This document shows positions 28,963-36,969 of a stretch of 64,000 nucleotides of DNA, piece after piece. Source of the DNA: Sphaerisporangium sp039871875. Lineage in GTDB: Bacteria; Actinomycetota; Actinomycetes; Streptosporangiales; Streptosporangiaceae. Positions within the stretch are counted from its first letter, which is position 1. Each line of letters begins with the position of its first letter. The position numbers and the translations under genes are program-made. The notes under the pieces were generated by a model, which had not been told where the DNA came from, made no database searches, and worked only from the letters and a program-made list of their open reading frames with translations. The stretch covers positions 1 through 64,000 of the forward strand of contig NZ_JBDPMD010000004.1 in NCBI RefSeq assembly GCF_039871875.1, read 5' to 3'.

Positions 28963-28985
28963 CCCCGCTCCCGTCGGGAGCGGGG
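28963..28985. terminator. Hairpin terminator between XRE-cupin and tRNA-Cys genes
   Basis: A perfect 10-bp stem CCCCGCTCCC with loop GTC and complement GGGAGCGGGG lies between two convergent transcripts, so it can serve both. Confidence 0.8.
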
Positions 28986-28994
28986 GTACTTCAG

Positions 28995-29066
28995 AGGCCG
29001 CGACCGGAATCGAACCGGCGTGCACCGCTTTGCAGGCGGTTCCCTCAGCCACTCGGGCACACGGCC
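28995..29066 (-). tRNA. tRNA-Cys (anticodon GCA)
   Basis: The minus strand folds as a 72-nt cloverleaf. The acceptor GGCCGTG pairs with CGCGGCC (one G-U). The anticodon stem ACCGC/GCGGT presents CTGCAAA (anticodon GCA), and the T arm is GCCGG-TTCGATT-CCGGT. The discriminator is U, and CCA is not encoded, as in other actinomycete tRNA-Cys genes. No integrase or att duplication is seen beside it. Confidence 0.95.
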
Positions 29067-29515
29067 AGGGTGCTCCGCTCAGGAATCAGAGCGGAACGGA
29101 AAGCATGAAACCCGTGCACGTCATAAAGCGTTTTCGGAAAATGCATTACGGCACGGGTGGCCCGCTTTTCTTCAAAAGCGGATCAGGGCACGGGACACGC
29201 CGCGTCACGCGGTCGGGCACCGGGAAACCGCCAGCGTGGCGGCACAGTACGGAAGGAGCGCGTCAGGCGCGACAACAGGACGGGGCGGCCGGATCGCAGG
29301 CGGGGCGGACCATCGTGGTCACTACCTTCCTGTCCATCACTCGGCTCCCGTGTTCCTCGTCCGCGGGCGCTCTGAATGCACCCGCGTTCAATTACGAATT
29401 CGACGATAGCAGCGGAAATCCGGAGGCGTCAATCGCCTTAAGGCGGGTGGAGCGCGTCAGGCCGGTTCGGGGGAATCTGTGGGACAGATCATGGATTCCG
29501 CTAAGGTGACCGGTC
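29067..29515. other. Gene-free A+T-richer region upstream of coiled-coil gene
   Basis: 449 bp without a supported CDS. It must carry the tRNA-Cys promoter (leftward) and the promoter of the 29516 operon (rightward). A hairpin CCGCTTTT-CTTC-AAAAGCGG lies near 29162-29181. A frame from ATG 29105 has a GGAAAG ribosome site but lacks G/C third-position bias, so I do not call it. It may be a remnant of older DNA. Confidence 0.4.
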
Positions 29516-29887
29516 ATGGCGCGGGTTGTGTGGCGGGTGCTGGTGCCTCGGCGGGTCTTGCGGGCCGCGCTGGCGCGGTTCGACGGGCGGTACGTGACGC
29601 GGGTGGAGCACCGGCAGGACGTCAGGGACGCGTTGTGGGAGGTCCAGGCGCTCAAGCGCGAGATCGCCGAGCTGCGGCGCGAGGTCGAGCATCTGCGGCG
29701 GCAGGCGAAGCCGCCCGCGGTCAACGGGGCGCTGACGGCCAAGGTCGAGGACGCGCACCGGCTGGCGACCGAGGCGGCGTCCGCGGTCGACCACCTGCTG
29801 CAGGCCGAGGTCCTGCTCTGGCAGGCCGTCGACGGCCTGCGGGAGGACGGCGAGGCGGGGCACGGTTCCCGGGCGACGTCGTCATGA
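29516..29887 (+). CDS. Hypothetical coiled-coil protein
   Basis: A 123-aa protein. A basic N-terminal stretch (MARVVWRVLVPRRVLRAALARF) leads into a long charged helix with heptad pattern (residues about 38-65; LWEVQALKREIAELRREVEHLRRQ). A second amphipathic helix follows (VEDAHRLATEAASAVDHLLQAEVLLWQAVDGL). No family is recognised. ATG 29516 has Shine-Dalgarno AAGGTGA. It is 49 bp upstream of the PP-loop ATPase gene and is likely co-transcribed, perhaps as a small scaffold or partner of that enzyme (inference). Confidence 0.65.
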   Translation: MARVVWRVLVPRRVLRAALARFDGRYVTRVEHRQDVRDALWEVQALKREIAELRREVEHLRRQAKPPAVNGALTAKVEDAHRLATEAASAVDHLLQAEVLLWQAVDGLREDGEAGHGSRATSS

Positions 29888-29936
29888 ACGCGGGGCGGAC
29901 ACGCGAAGGCGGCCTCCTCGCGAGCGGGCGGCGGTC

Positions 29937-31175
29937 ATGAGGCTGGCGTGGGCCCGGGACGGCCGGGACTGGCGGTTGCGGTTGCGGCTGGACTCCGGTG
30001 AAGGGGTCGCGGGGGTCGTGACCGACGGGCAGGCCGTGGAGCTGGCGACGGACACCTGCCATGTGCGGCTGCCGGACGGCACGGGGCCCGGGGAGCCGCA
30101 TCCCGATCTGCTGGCGCTGGCCGCGTGGACGGTCGCGGCGCCGTGGACACGGGGGCGGGTGCTCTTCGACCGGCCCGTATCGGACGCGCTGGCCGGGGCG
30201 CTGCACGACGGCTGGGGCGTCGACGCCGGGCCGGTGGGCGGTACGGCCCGCGCGCCGGGGGAGCGGCTGGCGATCTCGTACAGCGGCGGGGCGGACTCGG
30301 TGGCCGTGGCGGCGTTGCTGCCCGACGCGCCGCTCGTGCACTTCCAGCGGGTGCCGCACCCGCGCGTGCCCAACCGGTGGACGCACTACCGGTCCGACGT
30401 GCTGGCCAAGCTGGCCCGCGGGACCGGGCGGGACGTGACGGTCGTCCGGTCGGACCTGGAGTTCATGCTGCGCCTGCCCCGCCCCGGCTACCCCGAGCAC
30501 CACGCCGTGCTGGCGGGCGCGCTGCTGACGGCCGGCGAGGCGGACCTCGGGGGCGTGGCACTCGGGTACGAGATCGGCTCGCGGTGGCTCGGCGGCGGCC
30601 GGTACGTGCACCGGTACACCCCGGACAACCCCATGTGGTCGGGCCACGGCAAATGGGGCCGGGCGTTCGCCGCCGTGGGGCTGCCGCTGGTGCTGCCGGT
30701 CGGCGGCATCAGCGAGGCGATGACCATGCGGATCGCGCTGGGGTCCGAGCTGCGTGACCAGGTACGCTGGTGCCTGCGCGGGGACGGCAGCGGCCCCTGT
30801 GGCCGTTGCGGCAAATGCCTGTACAAAGAGCTCATCCAGGCCGCCGTCGAGCGGCGCCCGCTGCGCACCGACATCACCGCCGACCGCCCGGTGGCGAAGA
30901 AGTGGCAGCAGCCCCCGCCGTACGGCGGCCAGGAGATGATCGAGTACGGTTGCGCCCACGTGCCGGGCATCGAGAAGACCCCCTTCGCCAGGGCCGCGGA
31001 GCATCTCAAGGCCACCGTCGAGTCCACCCGGTGGCTGGAGCGGTGTTACCCTCCGGCGGTCGAGGAGATCCCCGAGCCGTGGCGCAAGGGGATCGAGGCG
31101 ATCATGGCGGACCGGTTCGGCTTCATGGACGCGGCCGACCGTCTCCGGGTGGAGAGCTGGGGCCTGCGGGGATGA
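29937..31175 (+). CDS. PP-loop ATPase with QueC-like four-cysteine site, unknown substrate
   Basis: A 412-aa protein. The PP-loop ATP pyrophosphatase motif SGGADS is at 116-121, in ERLAISYSGGADSVAVAALLP. A cluster C279-x8-C288-x2-C291-x2-C294 (WCLRGDGSGPCGRCGKC) resembles the zinc site of QueC, the 7-cyano-7-deazaguanine synthase. The N-terminal 110 residues and C-terminal 110 residues have no family I recognise. PP-loop enzymes adenylate carboxylates or amides to activate them for attack by N or S nucleophiles. No queD, queE or queF is near, so classical queuosine synthesis is unlikely. The M55 gene follows 10 bp downstream. Confidence 0.75.
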   Translation: MRLAWARDGRDWRLRLRLDSGEGVAGVVTDGQAVELATDTCHVRLPDGTGPGEPHPDLLALAAWTVAAPWTRGRVLFDRPVSDALAGALHDGWGVDAGPVGGTARAPGERLAISYSGGADSVAVAALLPDAPLVHFQRVPHPRVPNRWTHYRSDVLAKLARGTGRDVTVVRSDLEFMLRLPRPGYPEHHAVLAGALLTAGEADLGGVALGYEIGSRWLGGGRYVHRYTPDNPMWSGHGKWGRAFAAVGLPLVLPVGGISEAMTMRIALGSELRDQVRWCLRGDGSGPCGRCGKCLYKELIQAAVERRPLRTDITADRPVAKKWQQPPPYGGQEMIEYGCAHVPGIEKTPFARAAEHLKATVESTRWLERCYPPAVEEIPEPWRKGIEAIMADRFGFMDAADRLRVESWGLRG

Positions 31176-31185
31176 GGGGTCGTCG

Positions 31186-32028
31186 ATGAAGGTGTACGTG
31201 TCGGTGGACATGGAGGGCGTGACCGGCCTCACCGACCCCGAGGAGATGCACGCCGGCGGCCGCGGCTACGAGCGCGGCTGCGAGCTGATGACGGCCGACG
31301 CCAACGCGGTGATCGCGGGCGTGTACGAGGCCGGGGCGGTCGACGTGATCGTCAACGACGCGCACGGCTCCACCAAGAACCTCCGCATCGACCTGCTGGA
31401 CCCCCGCGCGTCCCTCATCCGCGGCCCCGGCAAGCCGATGCGCATGGCCCAGGGCCTCACCGCCGGCTTCGACGCCGCCTGTTTCACCGGTTACCACGCC
31501 CGCGCCGGCACCCGGCACGGCGTGCTCAACCACACGTGGATGGGCAAGGAGATCCAGAACGTCTACCTCAACGGCGAGGTCTGCGGCGAGATCAGGCTGG
31601 TCGCCGGGTTCGCGGGCTTCCTCGGCGTGCCGGTGGCGCTGGTCACCGGGGACGACGCGGCGTGCGCGGAGGCCCGCGAGGTCCTCGGCGAGGTCGAGAC
31701 CGTGCCGGTGAAGAAGGGCATCGACCGGTTCGCCGCCCACCTGCTGCCCCCGGCCGTCGCGCAGGCGCTCATCAGGGAGGCCGCGGGGCGTGCGCTGAAC
31801 CGCCTGAGCGACTTCCGGCCGTACGTCGTGCCGCCGCCCTTCACGCTCGGGGTGGAGTGGAACTCGACGGCCATCGCGGCGGGCTGCTCCCTGATCCCCG
31901 GCACGCGCCTCGCCGGGCCCCGGCACATCGAGTTCACCACGGAGGACTTCCGGGACATCATGGCCCTGCTCGGGGTCTACGCGATGATCGCGGGCCGGGT
32001 GGCCTGCGACAGCGGCATCTACGGCTGA
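31186..32028 (+). CDS. M55 family D-aminopeptidase (DppA-like)
   Basis: A 280-aa zinc peptidase. D8 and E10 in VSVDMEGVTGL, H60 in VNDAHGS and H104 in FTGYHARAG match the numbering of the zinc ligands of Bacillus DppA exactly. E131 or E135 in NGEVCGE is the likely fifth ligand and H116 the active-site His. DppA removes N-terminal D-residues (D-Ala-D-Ala, D-Ala-Gly-Gly). The family assembles self-compartmentalised decamers. Shine-Dalgarno GAGGGG precedes ATG 31186. It is coupled to the genes on either side, so the operon may process D-amino-acid-containing peptides (inference). Confidence 0.92.
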   Translation: MKVYVSVDMEGVTGLTDPEEMHAGGRGYERGCELMTADANAVIAGVYEAGAVDVIVNDAHGSTKNLRIDLLDPRASLIRGPGKPMRMAQGLTAGFDAACFTGYHARAGTRHGVLNHTWMGKEIQNVYLNGEVCGEIRLVAGFAGFLGVPVALVTGDDAACAEAREVLGEVETVPVKKGIDRFAAHLLPPAVAQALIREAAGRALNRLSDFRPYVVPPPFTLGVEWNSTAIAAGCSLIPGTRLAGPRHIEFTTEDFRDIMALLGVYAMIAGRVACDSGIYG

Positions 32029-32033
32029 CGCCG

Positions 32034-33728
32034 GTGCCGGACTCCGCGAAGAGGGCGGCCCTCACGCGCCGGTCGCTCCTTGTGGGCATCGGCGCGGCCG
32101 GCGGCGCGGGCGCCATGTACGCCGCGATGGGTGTGCTCGGGCTCGCGCCTTCCCCCGCGACCGACCCGGTGCCGCGCACCGGCGGCGCGCCGGGCCCCGC
32201 GCCGTACGTCCCGCCGGGCCGGTCGGACTTCACGCTGCGCGGCGGGCGCCCGGCCAAGGTGCTGGTGCTCGGCGCGGGGGTGGCGGGGCTGGCGTGCGCG
32301 TACGAGCTCGGCAAGGCGGGGTACGACTGCCTCGTCATCGAGGCCCGCGACCGTGTGGGCGGCCGCAGCCTCACGCTGCGCGGCGGCGACACGGTCACCG
32401 AGCTGTCCCCTGGGCAGGCAGGGACAGCGGACGGTGTGGCGGGCCGGACGGGCGCGTCACCAGGTGGGCCGGCCACGCCCTCGCCGGGACCGTCCACCGG
32501 GGAGCCGCGGCTCGTCCGCTTCGGCCCCGGCACCTACTTCAACGCCGGGCCCGCCCGCATCGCCCAGTGGATGGTCACCCTCGACTACTGCCGCGAGCTC
32601 GGCGTCCCGCTCGAGGTGTTCGTCAACAGCAACGCCAGCGCGTACGTCTTCACCTCCGGCATGACGGCCCCGGTCCGCATGCGCACCGCACGCGCGGACG
32701 CCTACGGGTACGTCTCCGAGCTGCTCGCCAAGGCCACCGACGCGGGAGCCCTGGACGCCCGGCTGACCCCGGCCGACCAGGAGCTCCTGCTGGACTTCTT
32801 ATCCGACTTCGGGGAGATCGGCCCCGCCCTCACCTACACCGGCGGCGACCGCCGCGGCTACCGCGTGGACCCCGGCCTCAAGGCCGGGACCGAGCTCGGC
32901 CGCCCGCCGGAGCTGGCCGAGGTCCTGAGCCGGGGCCTCGGCCGCATGCTGACCATGGACGCGGGCTACGAGCAGGCCATGCCGATGTTCCAGCCCGTGG
33001 GCGGCATGGACGCCATCGTGCGCGCCCTGGCGGACCGGGTGGGGGCGGCCCGCATCCGCACCGGCACCCGGGTCACCCGGATCACCGACCGTGCGGGCGG
33101 CGTGGAGGTCGAGATCGACGGCGGCGCCCCCCTCACCGCCGACTACTGCGTGGCCGCGCTGCCCCCGCACGTGATGGCCCGCGTGCCCGCGAACCTCGGC
33201 GCGGACGTGCGGTCCGCCCTCGCCACCCCGATCCCCATGGCGGCGGGCAAGCTCGGACTGGAGTACGGCCGCCGCTGGTGGGAGCTGGAGGACCGCGTGT
33301 ATGGCGGCGCCACCGAGACCGACCTGGACATCGGCCACATCTGGTACCCCTCGCACGACTACCACACCGAGCGCGGCCTGATCGTGGGCTACTACAACAC
33401 CGGCCCGCACGCGGAGGCGTACGACGCGATGCCGCACCGCGAGCGGGTGCGCCGTGCCCTCACGCACGGTGCGCGCGTGCACGGCGCCCGCTACCGCAAG
33501 GACCTGCTGGGCGCCGTGTCGATCGCCTGGCGCAGGCAGCCGCACATCGAGGGCGCGTGGGTGCGGTGGCCGTCCACGAGCGGCCAGTCCCTGCTCCAGC
33601 GCCCGGCCGGGCGGGTGTACTTCGCGGGCGACTGGCTGACGCATCTCATCGCCTGGCAGGCCGGCGCGCTGGAGTCGGCCCGTAAGGTGGTGACCGATCT
33701 GCACCACCGTGTACTGAAGGAGGGATGA
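32034..33728 (+). CDS. Flavin-containing amine/amino-acid oxidase with Tat-like signal
   Basis: A 564-aa FAD enzyme from GTG 32034, five bases after the M55 stop. Residues 8-30 (ALTRRSLLVGIGAAGGAGAMY) form a twin-arginine-type export signal, followed by a Pro-rich spacer. The Rossmann motif KVLVLGAGVAGLACAYELGKAGYDCLVIEARDRVGGRS binds FAD. The C-terminal GRVYFAGDWLTHLIAWQAGALESA is the amine-oxidase FAD end motif. A Gly/Ser/Pro-rich insert lies between about residues 125 and 160. Substrates of the family are L-amino acids or amines. The signal suggests action outside the cytoplasm, in contrast to its neighbours. Confidence 0.9.
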   Translation: MPDSAKRAALTRRSLLVGIGAAGGAGAMYAAMGVLGLAPSPATDPVPRTGGAPGPAPYVPPGRSDFTLRGGRPAKVLVLGAGVAGLACAYELGKAGYDCLVIEARDRVGGRSLTLRGGDTVTELSPGQAGTADGVAGRTGASPGGPATPSPGPSTGEPRLVRFGPGTYFNAGPARIAQWMVTLDYCRELGVPLEVFVNSNASAYVFTSGMTAPVRMRTARADAYGYVSELLAKATDAGALDARLTPADQELLLDFLSDFGEIGPALTYTGGDRRGYRVDPGLKAGTELGRPPELAEVLSRGLGRMLTMDAGYEQAMPMFQPVGGMDAIVRALADRVGAARIRTGTRVTRITDRAGGVEVEIDGGAPLTADYCVAALPPHVMARVPANLGADVRSALATPIPMAAGKLGLEYGRRWWELEDRVYGGATETDLDIGHIWYPSHDYHTERGLIVGYYNTGPHAEAYDAMPHRERVRRALTHGARVHGARYRKDLLGAVSIAWRRQPHIEGAWVRWPSTSGQSLLQRPAGRVYFAGDWLTHLIAWQAGALESARKVVTDLHHRVLKEG

Positions 33729-33731
33729 CCC

Positions 33732-34256
33732 ATGGGCCTCGGCACGCTCGACTGGGTTCCCGCCCTGGACCGTCGCGACCTGCTCGCCGATCCGGTGGCC
33801 CGGGCGGTGGAAGGCGTGGCGGACGCGGTCGCGGTGGCCCCCATCGACCCGGCGCTGGCCGACACGGCGGCGTTCTGCGAGCGGTACGGCGTGGCGCTCG
33901 ACGAGTCCGCCAACTGCGTGATCGTCACGGCCAAGCGGGGCGGCGAGACGCGGTACGCCGCCGTCATGGTGCTCGCCACGATGCGCGCCGACGTCAACGG
34001 CGTTATCCGCCGCCACCTGGACGCCAGGAAGACCTCGTTCGCCGCGCAGGAGGACGCGGTGGCGCGGTCCGGCATGGAGTACGGCGGCATCACCCCGCTC
34101 GGCCTGCCCGACGACTGGCCGGTGCTGGTGGACACGGAGGTGGCCCGGCGTCCCGAGGTGGTCATCGGCAGCGGTGTCAGGGGCTCCAAGCTCGCCCTGG
34201 CCGGGGACGTCCTGGCCCGGCTGAAGACGGCCGAGGTGTTGTCGCTGGCGCGGTGA
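33732..34256 (+). CDS. YbaK/EbsC family aminoacyl-tRNA deacylase-like protein
   Basis: A 174-aa single-domain member of the YbaK/ProX family, which hydrolyses mischarged tRNAs. Conserved parts are ESANCVIVTAKRGGETRYAAVMV, RRHLDARKTSFAAQEDAVARSGMEYGGITPLGLPDDWPVLVD and VVIGSGVRGSKLALAGD. A strong Shine-Dalgarno AAGGAGGG is 7 nt before ATG 33732, and the upstream stop is 3 bp away. As last gene of the operon it might clear tRNA charged with a non-standard or D-amino acid handled by the upstream enzymes (inference). A plain Ala/Cys-tRNA editing role is the conservative view. Confidence 0.88.
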   Translation: MGLGTLDWVPALDRRDLLADPVARAVEGVADAVAVAPIDPALADTAAFCERYGVALDESANCVIVTAKRGGETRYAAVMVLATMRADVNGVIRRHLDARKTSFAAQEDAVARSGMEYGGITPLGLPDDWPVLVDTEVARRPEVVIGSGVRGSKLALAGDVLARLKTAEVLSLAR

Positions 34257-34272
34257 CCGGCGAGGTGATGAT

Positions 34273-34301
34273 GTTCACGACGCCCCGTGGGCCTCGTGAA
34301 C
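34273..34301 (+). terminator. Hairpin after the five-gene operon
   Basis: An 8-bp perfect stem GTTCACGA/TCGTGAAC encloses a 13-nt loop, 17 bp after the ybaK-like stop. It is a weak terminator candidate with no T-tract. Confidence 0.5.
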
Positions 34302-34689
34302 CTCACCAAGAAGAAAATCTTGGGCCGCTTGGGAAACCGCTGGGGCCGGTTCGTCCGTTGTACAACCGGGAATGTGACCACTTGGTTCATCTCATGGGCG
34401 GGGTTTAAGCCGGTATGGTGCTACGTGCCGTCAAGGACTGTGGGCGTGAGCCCGCTGGGCGCTCTCTCGGCCGCGCCGGGCCGATGGGGGAGACCGGTGG
34501 CCGGTGGGCGGCCGGCCGTCGGACGGAGGGCGACGGGGGGCGCCTGGTTCGAGGGCACAAGGTGACGGGTCCCGTCACCCGGCGGGACGGGAATTCCCGG
34601 ACGGCCATTGCGCACAGTAAGCCGAATGTCACAATTGGAGCAAGGCGCTTCCTTCCGGATACCGGTTCCGGGGCACCGCCGGAGATCAG
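34302..34689. other. Upstream region of the kinase cluster
   Basis: 388 bp without a supported CDS. It includes A+T-richer parts (34305-34410) that probably hold the kinase promoter. No clear -10/-35 pair stands out. GGTACCGGTT-like sequence and a GGAG element lie shortly before ATG 34690. Confidence 0.4.
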
Positions 34690-36969
34690 ATGAATCAGGA
34701 CGACCGTTTGGGCCCCTACCGGCTGCTCCGGCGGCTCGGTGCGGGCGGCATGGGCGTGGTGCACCTCGCCCTGGACTCCCACGGCAGGCAGGTCGCGGTC
34801 AAGGTGCTGCGCGCCGAGGTCGCGGGGGACGACGTCGCGCGCAGAAGGCTCGCCCGTGAGGTCGAGACGATGCGGCGGGTGCGCAACAAGTACATCGCCG
34901 AGGTTCTGGACGCCGACGTCACCGGCAGCCGCCCCTACATCGTCACCCGGTACGTCCCCGGCATGCCGCTGGACGAGGCGGTCAAGCAGGAGGGGCCGCT
35001 GGACGTCGCGGCGCTGCTGCGGGTGGCGCACGGCGTCGCGGACGCGCTGGCGTCGGTGCACGCGGCCGGGGTGATCCACCGTGACCTCAAGCCGGGCAAC
35101 GTCCTGCTGCTGGACGGCGACCCCGTGCTGATCGACTTCGGCATCGCCCAGGCGGTGGACGCCACGCGGCTCACCCAGACCGGCATGTTCATCGGCACGC
35201 CCGGCTACCTCGCCCCCGAGATCATCGAGGGCCACGAGGCGGGGCCCGAGGTGGACGTGCACGCCTGGGCCGGCACCATGCTGTTCGCCGCGACCGGCCT
35301 GCCGCCGTTCGGCAAGGGCACGCTGGAGATGGTGTTCTACAACATCACCGCGGGCAAGGCGAACATCGACGCCGCCCCGGCGATCCTCCAGCCGCTGCTG
35401 CGCGGCGCCTTCCAGCGTGACCCCGCCAAGCGTCCCAGCGCGGCGGAGCTGGCGGCGCAGCTCTCCCGGCTCGCGCCTCCCACGGGGACGGGCCGCTCGC
35501 GTACTCCCGACGAGATACGCACCATGCCGGATATGTCGGGCCTGGTGCCCGAGTCCACCAACCCGGCCCGCCAGCCTCCGCCCACCGGCCCGTCCCGCGG
35601 CCCCCAGCAGGGGCCGGCGGGCCCCGCCGCGGGGGCCGACGAGTACGTGTCGCTGCTCAGTGAGGCGCCGCAGGCTCCAGGGGACCCGTGGCCCACCGTC
35701 CGGGTGACCGGCGAGGAGTTGCGCCAGGCGGGACTGCCCACGCCGGAGGCGCCCGCGGCGTACCCCGGGCAGGAGGGGCGCACGCCGGAGGGCGACGTGC
35801 CCACCCGGTTCGCGCCGCCCGTCACCGGGTCGTACTGGCAGGCCGCCCAGCAGCCCCCGGCACCCGACCAGGGCGAGGTGCCGACCCGGCGGGTGCGGCC
35901 CGAGGAGCTCGGCACACTCGACCGGGACGCCCAGCGCGCGGGTCAGCAGGGGCAGCCGGGCCTGGCCGGGCCGCCCGGCCAGAACCCCCACTCCGGTCAC
36001 AACGTGCACCCCGGCCAGTACGGCCGTCCCGGGCAGCCGGGGCAGCCGGGGCAGCCGGGGCAGCCGGGGCAGAACGCGCATCCCCTGCCGCAGCAGCACG
36101 GCGGGCTGAGCCGGCACGGGCAGCCGGCGCAGCAGGGACACGCGCAGCAGGGACCGCACGGGCAGCACGGCCAGGGCGCCGCGCCGTACGTCCCGGGCGG
36201 CCCGGCGCAGGCGCACCCGGGCTCCTACCACCAGGCGCTGTTCGAGCAGCCGTCCGAGGTCTACGAGCGCACCCCGCACGTACGCCAGCCCACCGGCCCG
36301 TCCCCCCAGAACCAGGGCTACGTGCCCACCGTCCACCTGCCGCCGGAGCAGACCCCCGGCTTCGCCGGCCGGGAGCAGGCCCGCGCCGGCCTGCCCGAGA
36401 CCTCGGCCCTGTACGGCGTGGCGTCCATCCTGGCGCTGGTCGTCGTGGTCGGCGCGGCGGTCGTGGTGCCGGTGCTGGCCGCGCTGGTGGTCCTGCCCGC
36501 CGCCGTGCTGCTGCGCGGCGCGGACATCGCCCACCAGTCCGACGGGCGTTCCGGCCTGCTGCGCGGCTTCGCCCCGGTCCCGCTGGTCAAGTCGATCGGC
36601 GTCACGATCGCGCTGGTGCCGTACGCCCTCATCCTCGGCGTGCCCGTCACGCTGGTGCTGGCCTTCCTGGTGCGCCACGTGCCGGTGGGCACCTGCCTGA
36701 GCTGGGGCGTCGCCGTCTCGTTGTGGATCGTCTGCGCGGGACCCGGCGTCGAGGGCCCGGGCCGCCAGATGCGCAGGTCCCTGGCCGCGGCGTTCCCCGA
36801 GAAGGGCGCCGCCATCGGGCTAGTCTCGATCACCGGGTTGCTCGCCGCCGCCGTCGCCGCGTACGCGGTGATCACCCTGGTCTCACCGGCGGGCGACGCG
36901 ATCTGGACCCCGGTGGACATCGACCACTGGCTGCAAGAGCTGCAGAGCCTTCGGAGGAAGGCCGGATGA
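34690..36969 (+). CDS. Membrane Ser/Thr protein kinase 1
   Basis: A 759-aa Hanks-type kinase. Gly loop GAGGMG, K38 (VAVKVL), catalytic HRDLKPGN with D132, DFG with D149 and APE-type LAPEI are intact, so it should be active. A long Pro/Gln/Gly-rich linker (about 280-560) includes four tandem GQP units encoded near 36031-36070. Four hydrophobic segments near the C-terminus (about 580-745) anchor it. There are no PASTA repeats, so it does not sense peptidoglycan like PknB. Substrates are unknown. Its stop overlaps the next kinase start by ATGA. Confidence 0.92.
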   Translation: MNQDDRLGPYRLLRRLGAGGMGVVHLALDSHGRQVAVKVLRAEVAGDDVARRRLAREVETMRRVRNKYIAEVLDADVTGSRPYIVTRYVPGMPLDEAVKQEGPLDVAALLRVAHGVADALASVHAAGVIHRDLKPGNVLLLDGDPVLIDFGIAQAVDATRLTQTGMFIGTPGYLAPEIIEGHEAGPEVDVHAWAGTMLFAATGLPPFGKGTLEMVFYNITAGKANIDAAPAILQPLLRGAFQRDPAKRPSAAELAAQLSRLAPPTGTGRSRTPDEIRTMPDMSGLVPESTNPARQPPPTGPSRGPQQGPAGPAAGADEYVSLLSEAPQAPGDPWPTVRVTGEELRQAGLPTPEAPAAYPGQEGRTPEGDVPTRFAPPVTGSYWQAAQQPPAPDQGEVPTRRVRPEELGTLDRDAQRAGQQGQPGLAGPPGQNPHSGHNVHPGQYGRPGQPGQPGQPGQPGQNAHPLPQQHGGLSRHGQPAQQGHAQQGPHGQHGQGAAPYVPGGPAQAHPGSYHQALFEQPSEVYERTPHVRQPTGPSPQNQGYVPTVHLPPEQTPGFAGREQARAGLPETSALYGVASILALVVVVGAAVVVPVLAALVVLPAAVLLRGADIAHQSDGRSGLLRGFAPVPLVKSIGVTIALVPYALILGVPVTLVLAFLVRHVPVGTCLSWGVAVSLWIVCAGPGVEGPGRQMRRSLAAAFPEKGAAIGLVSITGLLAAAVAAYAVITLVSPAGDAIWTPVDIDHWLQELQSLRRKAG

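Noticed and set aside
28995..29066. tRNA-Cys as integration site of a mobile element
   Set aside because: No integrase and no duplicated 3' tRNA segment within the window.
29105..29509. Small ORF upstream of the coiled-coil gene
   Set aside because: It has a plausible ribosome site, but codon third positions are not G/C-biased and no family is recognised.
31186..34256. Operon as a queuosine or 7-deazaguanine DNA-modification cluster
   Set aside because: No queD, queE, folE, tgt or dpdA-like gene accompanies the QueC-like protein.
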